Positions 62,547 to 64,000 of a stretch of 64,000 nucleotides of DNA are shown piece after piece. The first letter of the stretch is position 1, and the number at the start of each line of letters is the position of its first letter. Origin of the DNA: Blastocatellia bacterium (GTDB taxonomy: Bacteria > Acidobacteriota > Blastocatellia > Pyrinomonadales > Pyrinomonadaceae); the NCBI GenBank assembly GCA_003168335.1, contig PMSM01000006.1, positions 448,320 to 512,319 of the forward strand, given 5' to 3'. The notes beneath the pieces are model-generated. The model worked only from the letters and a program-made list of their open reading frames with translations. It was not told the DNA's origin and ran no database searches. The position numbers and the translations under genes were made by a program.

Positions 62547-64000
62547 ATGTGGAAGTTCGCGAATCCAATCAAGCATCCGATTCCCGAAGCGCGCTGGCCC
62601 ACGGCGGAAGAGGCCACTCGATCATCATTGTTTCAACCCGTCCGTGTCGGTTCGCTCGAGTTGGACAACCGCACCTGGGTGCCGGCAATGGTTCCCTGGC
62701 GCGCAACTGAAGATGGCTTCGTCACCCCGGACAATCTTGATTGGTATCGACGATTCGCTGCGGGCCAGCCGGCCGCGCTGGTCGTCGAAGCCACCGGCAT
62801 ACGCGATATTCCCAGTGGCCCGCTGTTGCGAATTAGCCACGATCGATTTCTTCCCGGCTTGCGGAAACTGGTCGAGACGGTGCGCGAAGCCAGCCAGGGT
62901 CACACCAAACTTTTCATTCAGATCATCGACTTCCTCGCGGTCAAGCGCCGGCCTGAAGCGCAAAAATACTTCCAGCGCTTTCTTGAAATCACTGAACATC
63001 ATCGCCAGGCGATTGCCGAACTCACCGAAGATTCAAAGTGGCTGAGCGCTGACGCAGCAGGCATCCGGGCATTTCTTGGCGAGGCGGCTGATGAAATCAT
63101 TGCCGGTGTCCTCAACGAACGCGAACTGGAATCTCTGCGCTTCGGCTATCGCGAGCGCGTCACCGATCTGCACCTGCCGCACGTTCGCGAATTGCCGCAG
63201 GTTTTGCCGGCGATTTTTGCCGCAGCCGCGCACCGAGCGCGCGAAGTTGGATTTGACGGTGTCGAGTTGCATTACGCGCACGCATACACGATGGCGGGTT
63301 TCCTGAGCGCGTTGAATGATCGCGGTGATGGTTACGGCGGGCCGCGTGAAAATCGCGTACGTCTGCCGCTGGAAGTTTATCGCGCGGTGCGCCAAGCGGT
63401 CGGCGATAATTACGTTGTCGGTGCGCGTTTCCTGGCCGATGAAGTGATCGCCGGCGGCAATCGCTTGGATACGGCCGCTTATTTCGGAGTCGAATTCGCG
63501 AAAGCCGGCCTGGATTATCTTTCCATCTCGAAAGGCGGAAAGTTCGAAGACGCCGAGCAACCAAAGATTGGTCAGGCTGTCTATCCTTACACCGGCCAGA
63601 GTGGTTACGAATGCATGCCGACAACTCTATCGGATGAACGCGGACCGTTCGGCCGCTCCGTACCTCTGGTCGCAAAGATCAAACACGCGGTGAACGCTGC
63701 TGGATTGACTACGCCCATCGTCGCCACGGGCGGCATCACGACTTTTGCACAAGCCGAAGCGATCCTTCAGCACGGTGATGCCGACATTGTCGGGCTGGCG
63801 CGCCAGGCTCTCGCCGATCCTGATTGGTTCATCAAGGTAAAGCTGGGACGTGGCCATGAAATTCGTCGCTGCACTTACACAAATTACTGCGAGGCCCTTG
63901 ATCAGGCGCATCGTCAGGTCACCTGCAAGCTATGGGATCGGAAGGAACTGGACGAAGCGGGGATTGCGATGGCCGCGGATGGGCGGAGAAGACTCTTGCC
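62547..64000 (+). CDS. Old-yellow-enzyme family FMN oxidoreductase, cut by the window edge
   Basis: 484 codons are visible from ATG 62547; no stop is reached. The OYE fold is shown by LFQPVRVGSLELDNRTWVPAM at the start, GFDGVELHYAHAYTMAGFLS in the middle (catalytic His), NDRGDGYGG, and ATGGITT and ADIVGLARQALADPDW near the phosphate-binding region. A 60-80 residue stretch around residues 140-190 is an unusual insertion of charged helix. It is divergent from the tryptophan catabolic genes. In anthraniloyl-CoA degradation an OYE-type domain acts on the CoA thioester, so a role in the same pathway is possible but not shown. Confidence 0.85.
   Translation, partial: MWKFANPIKHPIPEARWPTAEEATRSSLFQPVRVGSLELDNRTWVPAMVPWRATEDGFVTPDNLDWYRRFAAGQPAALVVEATGIRDIPSGPLLRISHDRFLPGLRKLVETVREASQGHTKLFIQIIDFLAVKRRPEAQKYFQRFLEITEHHRQAIAELTEDSKWLSADAAGIRAFLGEAADEIIAGVLNERELESLRFGYRERVTDLHLPHVRELPQVLPAIFAAAAHRAREVGFDGVELHYAHAYTMAGFLSALNDRGDGYGGPRENRVRLPLEVYRAVRQAVGDNYVVGARFLADEVIAGGNRLDTAAYFGVEFAKAGLDYLSISKGGKFEDAEQPKIGQAVYPYTGQSGYECMPTTLSDERGPFGRSVPLVAKIKHAVNAAGLTTPIVATGGITTFAQAEAILQHGDADIVGLARQALADPDWFIKVKLGRGHEIRRCTYTNYCEALDQAHRQVTCKLWDRKELDEAGIAMAADGRRRLL

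Overview
The window looks like a chromosomal segment of a Gram-negative acidobacterium, probably of the class Blastocatellia. This is inferred from gene content and was not tested by a search. The signs are an lpxD gene, a PEP-CTERM secreted protein, a two-haem cytochrome of the reaction-centre-subunit-like type fused to a periplasmic sorting-type domain, a Ser/Thr kinase with a TPR tail, a Tes-like radical SAM protein (Acidobacteriota make membrane-spanning lipids), moderately high GC, and many short palindromic repeats between and inside genes.

Layout, left to right. 1-4930: a TPR protein tail, then a tightly coupled set of two thymidylate-kinase-like proteins, a Ppx/GppA phosphatase with an HD domain and a CHAD protein, which together point to polyphosphate metabolism. 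4980-10450 (minus): a Ser/Thr kinase with TPRs, a 61-residue Gly/Lys-rich peptide and an S41 peptidase without an export signal. 10750-18630 (minus): a long-chain acyl-CoA ligase and an exopolysaccharide group (O-antigen ligase, TPR/carbohydrate-binding-like protein, a WecA-CapD fusion, a sugar-nucleotide epimerase). 18870-28530: a cysteine-motif protein, a DUF4388 protein, mutS2, a frameshifted gene, a DUF433/DUF5615 toxin-antitoxin pair, then dnaG and rpoD. 28740-38250: a B12-type radical SAM protein, aroB, several secreted or membrane proteins, two paralogous envelope proteins (one frameshifted), and the Tes-like radical SAM gene.

38580-41500 holds the most interesting accessory unit: a SIR2-domain protein followed by a membrane-anchored STAND NTPase with TPRs, behind a near-consensus sigma-70 promoter. 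It resembles a two-gene antiphage or cell-suicide module. 41600-50000: lpxD, a lytic-transglycosylase-like protein, the cytochrome, small conserved proteins, an atypical SDR, a SLOG-fold protein and an MFS transporter. 50720-57590: a signalling block with an HD-GYP/GAF/GGDEF c-di-GMP enzyme, an orphan YgiT zinc finger, and a REC-GAF-PAS histidine kinase with an NtrC-type regulator. 57680-64000: the PEP-CTERM protein and a tryptophan-to-anthraniloyl-CoA group (aryl-CoA ligase, tryptophan 2,3-dioxygenase, kynureninase) next to a divergent old-yellow-enzyme gene cut by the window edge.

A second theme runs through the whole window. Several families of short inverted repeats sit in most intergenic gaps, and some copies have landed in frame inside genes (the second kinase-like gene, mutS2, the B12 radical SAM gene, probably the aryl-CoA ligase), adding peptide inserts. 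No rRNA, tRNA, CRISPR array or transposase gene was seen.
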